DNA of 10,613 bases from an uncultured Erysipelotrichaceae bacterium (GTDB lineage Bacteria; Bacillota_I; Bacilli_A; Erysipelotrichales; Erysipelotrichaceae): positions 1 to 10,613 of the forward strand of contig CACZTC010000188.1 of the NCBI GenBank assembly GCA_902784015.1. The letters are read 5' to 3'. A model generated the notes under the pieces. The model saw only the letters and a program-made list of their open reading frames with translations. It was not told the origin of the DNA and ran no database searches. This document shows, one piece after another, positions 1-6,078 of this stretch; position 1 is the first letter of the stretch; every line of letters begins with the position of its first letter. Position numbers and translations under genes: made by a program.

Positions 1-1
1 A

Positions 2-1132
2 ACAACTGAATATGGTGGTTGGTTAGCAGATTTTATGGATAAAGATATTGTTTTATCTTATATCGAGGAAGCTGATAAAATACTGCAAAGTCATGGATCT
101 GATAATGAAAGATATCAACCAAATGATGAATTAAAAACATTATGTCTACAATATGATTTACATATGCAGCAAGGTGAAGTTAAGCATTTAGGAACTGATG
201 CTAATTATGAAACAATGCTAAATATGATTAATCATTTAAAAGATAAAGTTGAAATAGAATGTTTAGCTAATGTAATTGATGTTAATAAAGATACACATGA
301 AGTAATTTATATAAAAGATAAAAAAGAAATCACAATAAAAGGAGAAGCTATTGCTTTTGCGGTAGGTCGTGTGGGTAATAGAATGTTCTCTAATTGGTGC
401 GATAAAAATAATATTAAATTATCTAATAACCAAGTGGATGTTGGCGTTAGAGTTGAATTACCTTATGAAGTATGGAAGCATTTCTCTAATAAAATATATG
501 AACCTAAAATCTACTATAAAGCTGGTCATTATGGTGATACAACAAGAATGTTCTGTTTTAATGAAAGAGGGCATGTTGTAACAGAAAATAGTGATGGTGT
601 TTTAACAGTTAATGGTCATTCATATAAAGATAAAAATAAACAAAGCAACAATTCTAATTTCGCTTTATTATGTAGTACACACTTTACTGAACCATTTAAT
701 GAACCTGTCGAATATGCCAGAGATATAGCTAGTTTAGCTAATAAAATAAGTGGGGGTTATGTATTAATTCAAAGATTAGGTGATTTAGAAATAGGTCGAA
801 GATCTACTGCATCAAGAATTGCGCAAAGCTCAGTTAAGCCTACTTTAGATGCAATTCCAGGAGATTTATCTTTATGTATGCCTAAAAGACAATTAGATAA
901 TATTGTTGAAACATTACATGCTTTAGATAAAGTAGCGCCAGGTACTGCTAATCAAGATACTTTATTATATGGAATTGAATGTAAATATTATAGTGCTAGA
1001 CCAAGTCATAATAATTTTGAATTAGAAGGTACAGATAAAATCTATGCTTTGGGTGATGGTGCTGGTTTTACAAGATCTCTATCTCAAGCAGCCGCAAATG
1101 GTTTAATAGTAGCCGATAATATACTCAAATAA
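2..1132 (+). CDS. FAD-dependent oxidoreductase, COG2509 type (5'-truncated)
   Basis: This is the 3' part of a gene that begins before the window. The frame is open from base 2 (TTEYGGWLADF before the first Met), and that Met at 35 has no ribosome binding site, so it is internal. About 376 residues are visible; full-length members of this family are usually somewhat over 500, so the N-terminal FAD-binding Rossmann motif is missing. The C-terminal flavoprotein signature is clear: YALGDGAGFTRSLSQAA followed by NGLIVADNIL, where the GDGAG loop contacts FAD. EYGGW and the IAFAVGRVGNR stretch also match COG2509 NAD(FAD)-utilising dehydrogenases. The physiological substrate of this family is not established. 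The gene converges on tRNA-Pro only 4 bases beyond its TAA stop. The nearest plus-strand terminator-like structure is the inverted repeat at 1231-1283, so its transcript probably runs antisense through the tRNA. Family call is firm; function is not. Confidence 0.85.
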   Translation, partial: TTEYGGWLADFMDKDIVLSYIEEADKILQSHGSDNERYQPNDELKTLCLQYDLHMQQGEVKHLGTDANYETMLNMINHLKDKVEIECLANVIDVNKDTHEVIYIKDKKEITIKGEAIAFAVGRVGNRMFSNWCDKNNIKLSNNQVDVGVRVELPYEVWKHFSNKIYEPKIYYKAGHYGDTTRMFCFNERGHVVTENSDGVLTVNGHSYKDKNKQSNNSNFALLCSTHFTEPFNEPVEYARDIASLANKISGGYVLIQRLGDLEIGRRSTASRIAQSSVKPTLDAIPGDLSLCMPKRQLDNIVETLHALDKVAPGTANQDTLLYGIECKYYSARPSHNNFELEGTDKIYALGDGAGFTRSLSQAAANGLIVADNILK

Positions 1133-1136
1133 AAAA

Positions 1137-1210
1137 TCGGAACGACAGGATTTGAACCTGCGACCCCTTGAACCCCATTCAAGTGCGCTACCAAACTGCG
1201 CTACGTTCCG
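1137..1210 (-). tRNA. tRNA-Pro (anticodon GGG)
   Basis: The minus strand folds into a complete 74-nt cloverleaf. It has a 7-bp acceptor stem CGGAACG/CGTTCCG with discriminator A, a GCGC/GCGC D stem, an anticodon stem CTTGA/TCAAG closing the loop ATGGGGT, and a T arm GCAGG-TTCAAAT-CCTGT with one G-U pair. Loop positions 34-36 are GGG, which reads Pro codons CCC and CCU. The 3' CCA is not encoded: the next bases on the minus strand are TTT, so CCA must be added by tRNA nucleotidyltransferase. The six T residues that follow on the minus strand (plus-strand A at 1131-1136) could help 3'-end formation. No other tRNA lies nearby. Confidence 0.95.
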
Positions 1211-1219
1211 GTAATCATT

Positions 1220-1230
1220 ATTCTAGCATA
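1220..1230 (-). promoter_or_regulatory. Putative extended -10 promoter of tRNA-Pro
   Basis: The minus strand reads TATGCTAGAAT ending 10 bases before the tRNA 5' end. This is an extended -10 (TGC-TAGAAT, hexamer at 1225-1220), predicting a start near 1213 and a leader of only a few bases. No good -35 hexamer sits 16-18 bp upstream; that position falls inside the inverted repeat at 1231-1283. The call rests on the extended -10 match and on position. Confidence 0.5.
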
Positions 1231-1283
1231 TTAAAAACTTATTAATGATTGTGATATAGTCACAGATTAATAAGTTTTTTTAA
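1231..1283. repeat. Long inverted repeat / bidirectional hairpin with Crp/Fnr-like core
   Basis: The outer arms 1233-1246 (AAAAACTTATTAAT) and 1266-1279 (ATTAATAAGTTTTT) are perfectly complementary over 14 bp. Inside them is a second dyad, TGTGA-TATAG-TCACA (1250-1264). The whole element is one nearly continuous palindrome centred on 1257. Each strand ends in a T run, so as RNA it could terminate in both directions, stopping read-through from the oxidoreductase gene before trxA. As DNA, the core resembles a Crp/Fnr-family operator with a 5-bp rather than 6-bp spacer. Both readings may hold. Confidence 0.75.
1250..1264. promoter_or_regulatory. Putative Crp/Fnr-type operator
   Basis: TGTGA-N5-TCACA is a perfect 5-bp-arm dyad matching the half-sites bound by Crp-type helix-turn-helix proteins, one base shorter in the spacer than the E. 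coli Crp consensus. Its centre (1257) is about 41 bp upstream of a start predicted from a -10 at 1286-1291, or about 44 bp from one at 1289-1294; class-II activators bind near -41.5. A Crp/Fnr-family gene closes the operon downstream, making it the obvious candidate ligand. The dyad also lies inside a hairpin, so it could be merely structural. Confidence 0.4.
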
Positions 1284-1285
1284 TT

Positions 1286-1309
1286 TACTATAAGTATATA
1301 TTTAGGAGG
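1286..1309 (+). promoter_or_regulatory. Putative -10 region and ribosome binding site of trxA
   Basis: TACTAT (1286-1291) and the overlapping TATAAG (1289-1294) are the only -10-like hexamers before the strong AGGAGG at 1304-1309, which is 8 bases from the trxA ATG. No recognisable -35 sits at the right distance, as expected for an activator-dependent promoter. The ribosome binding site is secure; the -10 choice is tentative. Confidence 0.4.
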
Positions 1310-1317
1310 ATAAAAAT

Positions 1318-1623
1318 ATGGAAATCAAATTAACAGATAGTAATTTTAATAAAGAAGTTATAGATAGTAAAGGAAAAGTATTAGTAGATTTTTGGGCTAG
1401 TTGGTGTAGACCATGTAGAATGTTAGCGCCGATCGTAGAAGAATACGCAAATAAGCACAATGATATTAAAGTAGGTAAGGTTAATATCGATGAAGAAAGA
1501 GAATTAGCTATACAATACCAAATAATGAGTATACCAACCTTAATTATGTTTGAAGATGGTAGGCCAACACAAATACATACTGGCTTTACTGATCTTGACG
1601 GTTTAGAAAGAGAATTCAAATAG
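1318..1623 (+). CDS. trxA: Thioredoxin with WCRPC active site
   Basis: This is a 101-residue single-domain cytoplasmic thioredoxin, close to the family's usual 105 residues. The active site is WCRPC, with cysteines at 30 and 33. The buried Asp is D24 in LVDFWASW, and the cis-Pro loop is SIPTL (P73). The fold order is canonical and there is no signal peptide or extra domain. AGGAGG 8 bases before the ATG fixes the start. Typical TrxA has WCGPC; Arg in place of Gly next to the first Cys is expected to alter the redox potential or partner choice, which is inference. It is the first gene of an operon with a CoA-disulfide reductase-rhodanese fusion and a Crp/Fnr regulator, so it probably handles persulfides or oxidised low-molecular-weight thiols rather than acting only as the general reductant. 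The symbol is used in the family sense; it may be a second thioredoxin in this genome. Confidence 0.9.
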   Translation: MEIKLTDSNFNKEVIDSKGKVLVDFWASWCRPCRMLAPIVEEYANKHNDIKVGKVNIDEERELAIQYQIMSIPTLIMFEDGRPTQIHTGFTDLDGLEREFK

Positions 1624-1662
1624 AATAATGATACAATTTATTCTAGATAAGAATATAACCCT

Positions 1663-1670
1663 AAGGGGAG
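1663..1670 (+). promoter_or_regulatory. Ribosome binding site deciding the CoADR start
   Basis: AAGGGGAG ends 10 bases before the ATG at 1681 but only 1 base before an in-frame ATG at 1672. The GGAG core is placed for 1681, giving MKKRKTIIIGG with the first beta strand near the N-terminus as in relatives. The AAGG part at 1663-1666 would allow weak use of 1672, so a three-residue-longer form (MGI-) cannot be excluded. Confidence 0.55.
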
Positions 1671-1680
1671 AATGGGTATT

Positions 1681-3345
1681 ATGAAAAAAAGAAAAACAAT
1701 TATCATTGGTGGGGTAGCTGGCGGAGCTAGTACAGCTGCTAGATTAAGAAGATTAGATAGCGAAAGAGAAATAGTATTACTTGAAAGAGGTGATTATATT
1801 TCTTTTGCGAATTGTGGTTTACCTTATCATATAAGTGAAGTTATTGAAGATAGAGAAGAACTTCTGATAATGACGCCAGAATTAATGACAGCACGTTTTT
1901 TAATTGATGTTAGAGTGCATCATGAAGCAATTAAAATCGATAAAGAAAATAAAACTATAACTATTAAAAATATTGATGATGAAAGTATATATGAAGAAAG
2001 ATATGATGATTTAGTAATCGCTACAGGTGCTTCATCTTTGCGACCTAATATTCCTGGCATTGACTCAAAGCGCATACTTACTCTTTCAAATGTTGCAGAT
2101 ATGGATAGAATCAAAGCGCTTGTTGATACAGATGAGATTAAAGATGTAGCTGTTATTGGTGGAGGCTTTATTGGCTTAGAGATGGCAGATAATCTTCATA
2201 AAGCTAATAAGAATGTTTCCATCATTGAAGCAGTTAATCAAGTAATGGCACCATTAGATTATGAAATGGCTCAATTATTACATGAGAATATCTTACGCAA
2301 TAAAGTAGCACTATATTTGAATGATGGTGTAGCATCATTTGAAGATAGTGATAAAGTGAATGTCCTTTTAAATAGTGGTAAAAAGATTGAAGTAGATTTG
2401 GTAATTCTTTCAATTGGTGTTAGACCTAATAGTCAATTAGCTAAAGATGCCGGCTTAGCAGTTAATGAAAGAGGCGGTATCATTGTTGATGAAAGAATGA
2501 GAACAAGCGAAAAAGATATATATGCAGTGGGAGATGTTATTGAAGTAGAAGATTATATATTTAATGATCGCACAATGATACCTTTAGCTGGTCCTACTAA
2601 TAAACAAGGAAGAATATTAGCTGATAATTTAGCAGGTAAAGATTCTATTTATAAAGGTACACAAGGTACATCTATAGCTAAAGTATTTGATTTAACAGCA
2701 GCTTCTACAGGAGCTAATGAAAAATCATTAGCTAAGCATTCTTTAATAAAAGGTAAAGATTATGAAACATTAATTATCAAACAGAATTCTCATGCAGGCT
2801 ATTATCCTGGCGCTACATCAATGATTATTAAATTAATTTTTTCAAAAGACGGTAATAAGATTTATGGTGCTCAGATAGTAGGAAAAGAAGGAGTGGATAA
2901 AAGAATTGATACCATCGCTACTGTTATAAGATTAAATGGTAATATCCAAGATTTAAAAGAATTAGAATTAGCTTATGCTCCACCATATTCTTCAGCTAAA
3001 GATCCTGTTAATATGGCTGGTTTTGTTGCAGATAATATATTGAATGGCTTAGTTTCTATAGCTGAGTGGGATAGTATAGAAAAAGATAAGGATAGTATTG
3101 TCTTAGATGTAAGAGAAGATAGTGAAGTTGCTGCATGTGCATTAAAAGAATATATTCATATTCCATTAGGCGAATTAAGAGATAGATTAGATGAATTAGA
3201 TAAAAATAAGGAATATATAATAATGTGTGCGATTGGCGTTAGAGCTTATAATGCAGCGCGAATTCTAGCACAAAATAGCTTTGAAAATGTTAGTATATAT
3301 CCTGCAGGAATAGGTTTCTATAAATCGACTCATATAAAGGTATAA
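1681..3345 (+). CDS. CoA-disulfide / persulfide reductase with C-terminal rhodanese domain
   Basis: This is a 554-residue FAD- and NAD(P)H-dependent pyridine-nucleotide disulfide oxidoreductase of the single-cysteine CoADR class. The FAD motif GGVAGGAS is at about 10-17. The redox Cys is C45 in SFANCGLPYH, the class hallmark. The NAD(P)H Rossmann motif VIGGGFIGLE is at about 158-167, and the second FAD motif IYAVGDV follows. YAPPYSSAKDPVN in the dimerisation domain carries the Tyr typical of CoADR. A rhodanese domain occupies about 457-554, with LDVRE and the loop CAIGVR (Cys about 516), which can carry a persulfide. Such CoADR-RHD fusions reduce CoA disulfide, CoA persulfide or polysulfide in characterised relatives (for example Npsr of Shewanella loihica and the Bacillus anthracis enzyme). 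Which substrate matters here is inferred. The gene lies 57 bases after trxA and 3 bases before the Crp/Fnr gene, so one operon is likely. All visible catalytic residues are present. Confidence 0.9.
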   Translation: MKKRKTIIIGGVAGGASTAARLRRLDSEREIVLLERGDYISFANCGLPYHISEVIEDREELLIMTPELMTARFLIDVRVHHEAIKIDKENKTITIKNIDDESIYEERYDDLVIATGASSLRPNIPGIDSKRILTLSNVADMDRIKALVDTDEIKDVAVIGGGFIGLEMADNLHKANKNVSIIEAVNQVMAPLDYEMAQLLHENILRNKVALYLNDGVASFEDSDKVNVLLNSGKKIEVDLVILSIGVRPNSQLAKDAGLAVNERGGIIVDERMRTSEKDIYAVGDVIEVEDYIFNDRTMIPLAGPTNKQGRILADNLAGKDSIYKGTQGTSIAKVFDLTAASTGANEKSLAKHSLIKGKDYETLIIKQNSHAGYYPGATSMIIKLIFSKDGNKIYGAQIVGKEGVDKRIDTIATVIRLNGNIQDLKELELAYAPPYSSAKDPVNMAGFVADNILNGLVSIAEWDSIEKDKDSIVLDVREDSEVAACALKEYIHIPLGELRDRLDELDKNKEYIIMCAIGVRAYNAARILAQNSFENVSIYPAGIGFYKSTHIKV

Positions 3346-3348
3346 ATC

Positions 3349-4014
3349 ATGAAAGATATAAAAGAATATCTAAAAGAAATACCATTTTGGAATAATTTGA
3401 CAAAATCAGAGAAAGATAACTTAATTAAGTTTTCGCAAATTAGAACTTATGAAAAAGGTAATATTATACATTCACGTAACCAAGAATGTTTAGGCTTAAT
3501 TAAAGTTATCGAAGGTAATGTCAGATGTTTCATGATGTCTGAAGAGGGTAGAGAGATAACCCTTTATCAGATGAAAGAAGGAGATTTAGATGTTCTTTCA
3601 GCATCTTGTGTCTTAAGTCAAATTACATTTGAAACACAAATGAGGGCTTATGATGATTGTGAATTATTAGTAATGCCTTCACTATATCTTTCAGAATTGA
3701 AAGAAAAGAATTTAATTGTGAGATGTTATATATTTGAATTATTATCAGAAAGGTTTTCTGATGTAATGGGTACAATTCAAAGAATCTTATTCACAAGAAT
3801 CGATAGTCGCATCGCTTTATATTTAACTAGTATAGCTAAGAATAATAATACAAATTTAATTAAAATAACTCATGAAGAAGTAGCTAGAGAAATAAATACA
3901 TCTCGCGAAGTAGCTTCGCGCATTCTAAAACAATTAGAAGAAGAAGGCACCATAAAATTGCAGCGTGGTAGTATCGAGATTATAAAGATGGCTGAGCTAG
4001 AAGAATATTATTAA
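3349..4014 (+). CDS. Crp/Fnr-family transcriptional regulator
   Basis: A 221-residue protein with an N-terminal cyclic-nucleotide-binding-like beta-barrel (about 10-115), a dimerisation helix (about 120-150) and a C-terminal winged helix. The recognition region ITHEEVAREINTSREVASRIL (about 173-193) is typical HTH_Crp. There is no Cys in the first 46 residues, so the N-terminal 4Fe-4S cluster of E. coli FNR is absent. Cys occurs at 47, 60, 87, 104 and 126. C87 sits in LSASCVL, just after GREITLY and GDLDVL, where a cyclic-nucleotide pocket would be. I recall similar SASC motifs in clostridial Crp-like proteins, so thiol or sulfide sensing through C87 is possible but unproven. The gene follows the CoADR stop by 3 bases, with AAAGG at 3336-3340 as a modest ribosome binding site. 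It probably regulates its own operon through the dyad at 1250-1264. Confidence 0.88.
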   Translation: MKDIKEYLKEIPFWNNLTKSEKDNLIKFSQIRTYEKGNIIHSRNQECLGLIKVIEGNVRCFMMSEEGREITLYQMKEGDLDVLSASCVLSQITFETQMRAYDDCELLVMPSLYLSELKEKNLIVRCYIFELLSERFSDVMGTIQRILFTRIDSRIALYLTSIAKNNNTNLIKITHEEVAREINTSREVASRILKQLEEEGTIKLQRGSIEIIKMAELEEYY

Positions 4015-4022
4015 AAAAAAGA

Positions 4023-4056
4023 GTCCTAATAGAATTCACTATTAGGACATTTTTTT
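4023..4056. terminator. Bidirectional rho-independent terminator
   Basis: GTCCTAATAG (4023-4032) pairs perfectly with CTATTAGGAC (4039-4048) around a 6-base loop. On the plus strand it is followed by ATTTTTTT, and on the minus strand by TCTTTTTTTT. It serves the convergent Crp/Fnr gene and the HD-GYP gene. The plus-side T run overlaps the HD-GYP stop codon (4055-4057). Confidence 0.92.
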
Positions 4057-5959
4057 ATGAATATTTTAAGACCATTTCATATACTTTTTTATAATTCTTT
4101 TCGCGTTCTTTAGTAATAATATTTTGAAGTGCTTTTATGACTTTTGGGTCATCAAATAGGGCTACTACATATGGTGCATATCTAGTTCCGGAACCATCTC
4201 TAAATTCTTGAATAACTTCTTCAAGAGTTTTTGATTGTTTATAACTTCTTCCAACATCATCAGTAGCAGCATCCAAACAGTCAGCAACACTAATAATATC
4301 TATAATAATTCTTTCTGGTAATTTCGAATAATCCTCTTCAGGATAACCACCTTTCATATTGTAAAAACGGTGATGGAATTTCGCGATATTAGCATATTTT
4401 GCGGTAGGTTTATGTTTAAGCAATATTTCACTACCAACTACAGGATGAGTTTTAATTAATGAAAATTCAATTGGCATTAGGCTTCTACCATAAGTCATAA
4501 TGAATTCAATCACAAATATTTTGCCAAAGTCATGACATAAAGAAGAATGATTAGCGAAATATATAATATCTTTTTGATGATTCAATACAGTTTTAACAGT
4601 TTTATAGTTATTGAAGCCAATAAAGCGCTCTGGTTCTTTTTTCAATAATTCTTTTGTGAGTAATTGAGCTATATCAGAAACAGTTAATGAATGCACAAAA
4701 GTAGGAGGATTAAAAGCAGATATAATACTCAATAATAATTCTTCGAAATCATTATTCTCATTATCTATATCAATATAACCATTTAGTAATCCAACTAAAT
4801 AGGAGATTGTTGATGAGAAACTACCTTCGTTTGGCATATGGTATAGATATCTAATAATACCAGCATAATAGTTTCTTATATGTTTTATATCCTCTTCATT
4901 TGCTTTCTTATGATCTATAACAGATATATATTCACTAACAGCTAATAGATTAGTAACATTATCATGTAAAGATAATATATTTGATTTTCTTTTACCTATG
5001 ATAGAGCGTAATAATTCTTTATATTTTTGTAGGGAAACAAGACCATTTAAATAATATATTCTAGCTTCATATAGTTTTAATACTACTCTAGGACTATAAT
5101 TAGAGAATATTTCTTCATTCTTTTCCCAAAGATCCATTAACTCTTCATGATAGCCTAATAATTCTTTTAATTGTTTTTTATTAAAGCCACGAATATTATT
5201 TAATTCTGTTAAACTATCAAAATATTCTAGGGTTCTAAAGCGATGATAATCCCAATTATAATTTGGAGCTTCTTCACGATAGAATTTATCATCTGCTAAA
5301 GCTAATGATTTTCTAAGTGTTGCGATATCTTCTTCATTGATACTTTCATCACCATATTTATCACTACGATGGTAAAGAGCACAAATATATCTAGAATTAA
5401 TTAATACTAAATGTTTTGTTTCATCATCAGGTAAACTAGCAAATTTCTTTTTTTGAAGATATTTAATAATTTCTTTAGCTGCTTTGATACCTTGATCTCT
5501 ATATATATAACAAGTATTGTCACAATTATCTAATCTATGTGCAAGATACATCATCGCAAAAGAAGCCTCTACCTTTTGGTCTAATGCATAGATTATGTCT
5601 TTTATATCATTCTTTTGATAAGCATCATCTAATTGTTTTTCAGTTATTTGATAGCAGAGAGGAATATCTACATCTTCCATCTTTTTTGCGTTAAATAAAG
5701 ATTTAGAAAAAGATTTGAGAGCTGTAGCTTCAGTTTTAGTTAATAAGCCTTTTTTATTTAATATTTTATTAAAATAAGCTTTATATATATAATTCTTTTC
5801 TTCTGATAATTCACGTATTTTTTCGAAATTCTTATGTAATTGTTGTTGATATTGGGTGCCACTTTTAATCTTTTCGACATTTGGAGACGATAAAACCCGT
5901 ATCTTTGAAGATAATTGAATATAGCGATTGAATACTTGATCTAATTCACTCTTAGTCAT
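4055..5959 (-). CDS. HD-GYP domain protein with long helical N-terminus
   Basis: A 634-residue cytoplasmic protein without membrane segments. Residues about 1-410 are mostly helical, charged and Tyr/Leu-rich, with no domain I can name; TPR-like packing is possible. Residues about 420-615 form an HD-GYP phosphodiesterase domain. Visible elements are H423 (FVHSL), HDFGK (476-480), THPVVG (H505), HH at 529-530, GGYPEE (537-542), ISVADCLDAATDD (D560), and RSYK with GSGTRYAPYVVALF near the end. All positions expected to bind the metal centre are kept. The usual HHE-WDG-GYP segment is changed to HHRFYNMKGGYP, losing the Glu after HH and the Asp-Gly pair. HD-GYP proteins usually hydrolyse cyclic di-GMP, some cGAMP or pGpG, but the change leaves the substrate open. 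No receiver or GGDEF domain is present, so the N-terminal region is the likely sensory or partner-binding part. It is transcribed alone, convergent to the Crp/Fnr gene. Confidence 0.85.
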   Translation of the reverse strand: MTKSELDQVFNRYIQLSSKIRVLSSPNVEKIKSGTQYQQQLHKNFEKIRELSEEKNYIYKAYFNKILNKKGLLTKTEATALKSFSKSLFNAKKMEDVDIPLCYQITEKQLDDAYQKNDIKDIIYALDQKVEASFAMMYLAHRLDNCDNTCYIYRDQGIKAAKEIIKYLQKKKFASLPDDETKHLVLINSRYICALYHRSDKYGDESINEEDIATLRKSLALADDKFYREEAPNYNWDYHRFRTLEYFDSLTELNNIRGFNKKQLKELLGYHEELMDLWEKNEEIFSNYSPRVVLKLYEARIYYLNGLVSLQKYKELLRSIIGKRKSNILSLHDNVTNLLAVSEYISVIDHKKANEEDIKHIRNYYAGIIRYLYHMPNEGSFSSTISYLVGLLNGYIDIDNENNDFEELLLSIISAFNPPTFVHSLTVSDIAQLLTKELLKKEPERFIGFNNYKTVKTVLNHQKDIIYFANHSSLCHDFGKIFVIEFIMTYGRSLMPIEFSLIKTHPVVGSEILLKHKPTAKYANIAKFHHRFYNMKGGYPEEDYSKLPERIIIDIISVADCLDAATDDVGRSYKQSKTLEEVIQEFRDGSGTRYAPYVVALFDDPKVIKALQNIITKEREKNYKKVYEMVLKYS

Positions 5960-6078
5960 AGCACCTTATTATAACAATTTTTAAGTATGGTAATAAACGT
6001 CAATAATGGTAATATACAAGCTTTTATCTAATGAATATAGTCATTAATTATGATAATATGTATAACTATAGGAGAAAT
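5960..6078. promoter_or_regulatory. Divergent promoter region, HD-GYP / FemABX genes
   Basis: Minus strand: an extended -10, TGT-TATAAT, has its hexamer at 5973-5968, immediately before AAGGTG and only 8 bases from the HD-GYP ATG, so the predicted transcript starts within a few bases of the start codon. No good -35 is seen at 16-18 bp; a TTGACG on the minus strand is 24 bp away. Plus strand: TGG-TAATAT (hexamer 6010-6015) and TGA-TAATAT (hexamer 6054-6059) are candidate extended -10 elements for the FemABX operon, again without a -35. The nonamer ATGGTAATA occurs twice, at 5987-5995 and 6006-6014. All assignments are by eye. Confidence 0.35.
6070..6075 (+). promoter_or_regulatory. Ribosome binding site deciding the FemABX start
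   Basis: AGGAGA lies 3 bases before the ATG at 6079 and is the only strong Shine-Dalgarno in the leader. In-frame ATGs at 6031 and 6058 lack one, and 6031-6078 encodes a stretch (MNIVINYDNMYNYRRN) unlike a FemABX N-terminus. The short spacing is the only weakness. Confidence 0.65.

Noticed and set aside
369..581. 70-codon plus-strand ORF inside the oxidoreductase gene
   Set aside because: It is out of frame within a well-supported coding region and has no ribosome binding site.
1302..1619. 105-codon minus-strand ORF antisense to trxA
   Set aside because: It lies wholly opposite the clear thioredoxin gene, has no ribosome binding site and its translation looks like no protein family; it is a shadow of trxA.
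1638..1656. Small inverted repeat TATTCT-N5-AGAATA between trxA and the CoADR gene, as a terminator or operator
   Set aside because: The arms are only 6 bp and AT-rich with no T run; chance is likely in such AT-rich DNA.
6031..6078. N-terminal extension of the FemABX protein from the ATG at 6031
   Set aside because: AGGAGA points to the ATG at 6079, the extension does not resemble a FemABX N-terminus, and the region looks like promoter DNA (TAATAT at 6054-6059).
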